A stretch of DNA of 64,000 nucleotides from an uncultured Hyphomicrobiales bacterium (GTDB lineage: Bacteria; Pseudomonadota; Alphaproteobacteria; Rhizobiales; Beijerinckiaceae), in assembly GCA_903847605.1 (NCBI GenBank), contig CAINED010000036.1, positions 1 through 64,000 of the forward strand, written 5' to 3'. Shown one piece after another: positions 62,785 through 64,000 of the stretch (positions are counted from its first letter, which is position 1; each line of letters starts with the position of its first letter). The notes beneath the pieces are model-generated. The model ran no database searches. It saw only the letters and a list, made by a program, of their open reading frames with translations, and was not told the DNA's origin. The translations under genes and the position numbers were made by a program.

Positions 62785-63768
62785 TCAGGGAATGAGAACA
62801 GCTGCGCCCGTTAGTTCTCCATCGCGTAGGCGCTGCAGGGCATCGTTGGCCTCAGCCAGCGGAAATGTCGTAACCGACATTTTCAATGGAACGCGTTCTG
62901 CCACGCGCATGAATTCAAGTCCGTCGTCGCGCGTGAGATTGGCGATCGAGCGAATGACGCGCTCGCCCCAAAGAATTTCGTAAGGCATGGCCGGTATCTC
63001 GCTCATGTGAATGCCGCCCAGCACCAGCGTGCCGCCTTTCGAAAGCTGTTTCAGCGCCAATGGAACGAGCGCGCCAACGGCAGCAAAAATAATGGCAGCA
63101 TCTAGTTCGACGGGGGCCTTTTCGTCAGAGCCGCCAGCCCAGACGGCGCCGCACTCTCTTGCAAGCTGTTGCGCAGCCTGATCTCCGGGCCGCGTGAATG
63201 CATAAATGCGCCTGCCCTCCGCTGCCGCCACTTGCGCGACGATATGTGCGGCTGCCCCGAACCCATAAATTCCGATATCGCGCGCGCCGCCCGTCGCTTT
63301 CAACGAACGATGACCGATAAGCCCCGCGCACAGGAGCGGCGCGGCTTGCGCATCGGAATAGCGCGACGGGATTGGAAAACAATAGCGCGGTTCGGCGAGT
63401 GCATGGGTCGCGTAGCCACCATCGAGTTGCCAGCCGGTAAAGTGCGGTACATCGTAGAGATTTTCGCGTTCCGCCCTGCAGAAACGGCATGTGCCGCAAG
63501 TATGTCCAAGCCATGGAACGCCAACCCGATCGCCGAGCGCATATCCTGCTACGTCTTCCCCGAGCGCGATCACCCGCCCGACGATTTCGTGACCGGGTAT
63601 GACGGGATAATGCGCTATAGGCAGGTCGCCATCGGCGATGTGCAAGTCCGTCCGGCAAACACCGCAGGACAGCACTTCAAGAGCGATCTGGCCCGGCCCG
63701 GCAACGGGATCCGGACGTTCGATCATCCGTAGCGGCTCATTCTGCCGGAACAGGGCCATCGCTTTCAT
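62785..63768 (-). CDS. Zinc-dependent alcohol dehydrogenase
   Basis: A 327-residue medium-chain dehydrogenase. SCGVCRTDLHIADGDLP and VIPGHEIVGRV carry the catalytic zinc ligands. The structural zinc loop reads TCGTCRFCRAERENLYD, with three cysteines and Tyr in the place of the usual fourth Cys, so structural zinc binding is probably altered. The NAD-binding region reads DIGIYGFGAAAHIVAQVAA. The ATG at 63768 follows GAGGTTGCCG. It is divergent from the last gene of the window. Substrate unknown. Confidence 0.87.
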   Translation of the reverse strand: MKAMALFRQNEPLRMIERPDPVAGPGQIALEVLSCGVCRTDLHIADGDLPIAHYPVIPGHEIVGRVIALGEDVAGYALGDRVGVPWLGHTCGTCRFCRAERENLYDVPHFTGWQLDGGYATHALAEPRYCFPIPSRYSDAQAAPLLCAGLIGHRSLKATGGARDIGIYGFGAAAHIVAQVAAAEGRRIYAFTRPGDQAAQQLARECGAVWAGGSDEKAPVELDAAIIFAAVGALVPLALKQLSKGGTLVLGGIHMSEIPAMPYEILWGERVIRSIANLTRDDGLEFMRVAERVPLKMSVTTFPLAEANDALQRLRDGELTGAAVLIP

Positions 63769-63825
63769 CGGCAACCTCAATTACTTGCCAACATATCGTT
63801 TGATCGGTCGACCGCGATAACCCGC

Positions 63826-63843
63826 ATCAATCAATCAATCAAT
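63826..63843. repeat. Short ATCA tandem repeat
   Basis: Four tandem ATCA units plus AT lie 53 bases upstream of the ATG at 63896, right before TTGACA (63847-63852). It could be a site of slippage that changes promoter spacing upstream of -35, but four units are few. Confidence 0.5.
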
Positions 63844-63895
63844 AACTTGACATCTCATATAAAGATGCGCACCAATCGCTCCGGGAGAGGGAAGA

Positions 63896-64000
63896 ATGTC
63901 AGCAGCATCATCTTCGGGCCACAACGCCCTGCATTTCGTCGGCAGCGTGCCCATGCAAAGTGGGCGCGAAGTGTTCGAAGCGCTGGCCCGCCGCTTTGGC
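63896..64000 (+). CDS. Partial gene at window end, possible MetE/UROD-like protein
   Basis: Only 35 codons are in the window: MSAASSSGHNALHFVG then SVPMQSGREVFEALARRFG. GGGAGAGGGAAGA precedes the ATG. The HFVGSVP and EVFEALARRFG pattern recalls proteins of the methionine synthase II-like fold, but this is weak. TTGACA lies 43 bases upstream without a convincing -10. Confidence 0.6.
   Translation, partial: MSAASSSGHNALHFVGSVPMQSGREVFEALARRFG

Overview
The window is high-GC chromosomal DNA from an alphaproteobacterium, most likely of the order Hyphomicrobiales (Rhizobiales). This rests on gene content and order: guaB-rsmB-guaA on one strand, dgt divergent from an erpA/iscA gene, a FYDLN-acid protein, a RpoE-ChrR sigma/anti-sigma pair, a TctCBA transporter, palindromic intergenic repeats of the kind seen in rhizobia, and GTTC-N7-GTTC LexA boxes. 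No rRNA, tRNA or CRISPR array was found. Genus cannot be settled from the sequence alone.

Layout. 1-9.6 kb: a secreted Gly/His/Tyr-rich peptide, an SOS-type promoter driving an unknown basic protein, a TMEM43-like membrane protein, an FMN-binding protein, a TcuA-like flavoprotein, a YihY membrane protein, dgt/erpA and an MFS exporter. 9.8-18.4 kb: a SemiSWEET, malic enzyme, an asparagine synthase / pyruvyltransferase / ELM1 envelope-type cluster, and aspS. 18.7-29.1 kb: a PAS-GGDEF-EAL protein, a luciferase-like monooxygenase, an extensin-like protein, a TauD-type dioxygenase, and a tctCBA operon divergent from an amidohydrolase. 

29.1-32.6 kb is the accessory region. It has palindromic repeats, a possible truncated ORF tail, an AT-rich two-gene cassette (a 2TM/beta-rich membrane protein upstream of a HEPN-like TIGR02391/Ymh protein), a displaced copy of the 3' end of guaA, and a second copy of the SOS-controlled basic protein between two copies of a composite palindromic repeat. 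Intact guaA follows. The guaA remnant with a 19-bp exact direct repeat marks this as a guaA-3'-end integration site.

32.6-42.6 kb: guaA, a divergent leucyl/phenylalanyl-transferase-like protein, an rsmB-family methyltransferase, then a five-gene operon for a cobalt-type nitrile hydratase-family enzyme with a beta subunit split into two genes, a His-rich alpha subunit, a MAPEG protein and an enolase-superfamily protein. guaB and a HigBA toxin-antitoxin pair follow. 42.6-50 kb: amidohydrolase, MFS, esterase, a ppx-rlmE-yaiI operon and a MaoC protein. 50-57 kb: an MFS transporter, a leaderless-secretion (signal-less) solute-binding protein, and a complete branched-chain-type ABC importer operon (SBP-LivH-LivM-LivG-LivF).

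57-63 kb: a RpoE-ChrR module. Two back-to-back promoters with identical TGATCC-N18-TAATC elements drive, leftwards, rpoE-chrR (with a DUF1295 protein and a CFA-synthase-like methyltransferase beyond) and, rightwards, a COG2907 flavoprotein plus a DUF1365 protein. This fits a singlet-oxygen/lipid-modification regulon. The window ends with an alcohol dehydrogenase and the first 35 codons of a further gene.

The observations most worth following up are the 2TM-beta/HEPN cassette in the guaA hotspot, the pair of LexA-box-controlled paralogs of unknown function, the three-subunit His-rich nitrile hydratase, and the back-to-back RpoE promoters. Where several starts were possible, the start was chosen by ribosome binding site, overlap with the previous gene or family length. 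Alternatives are stated in the entries.
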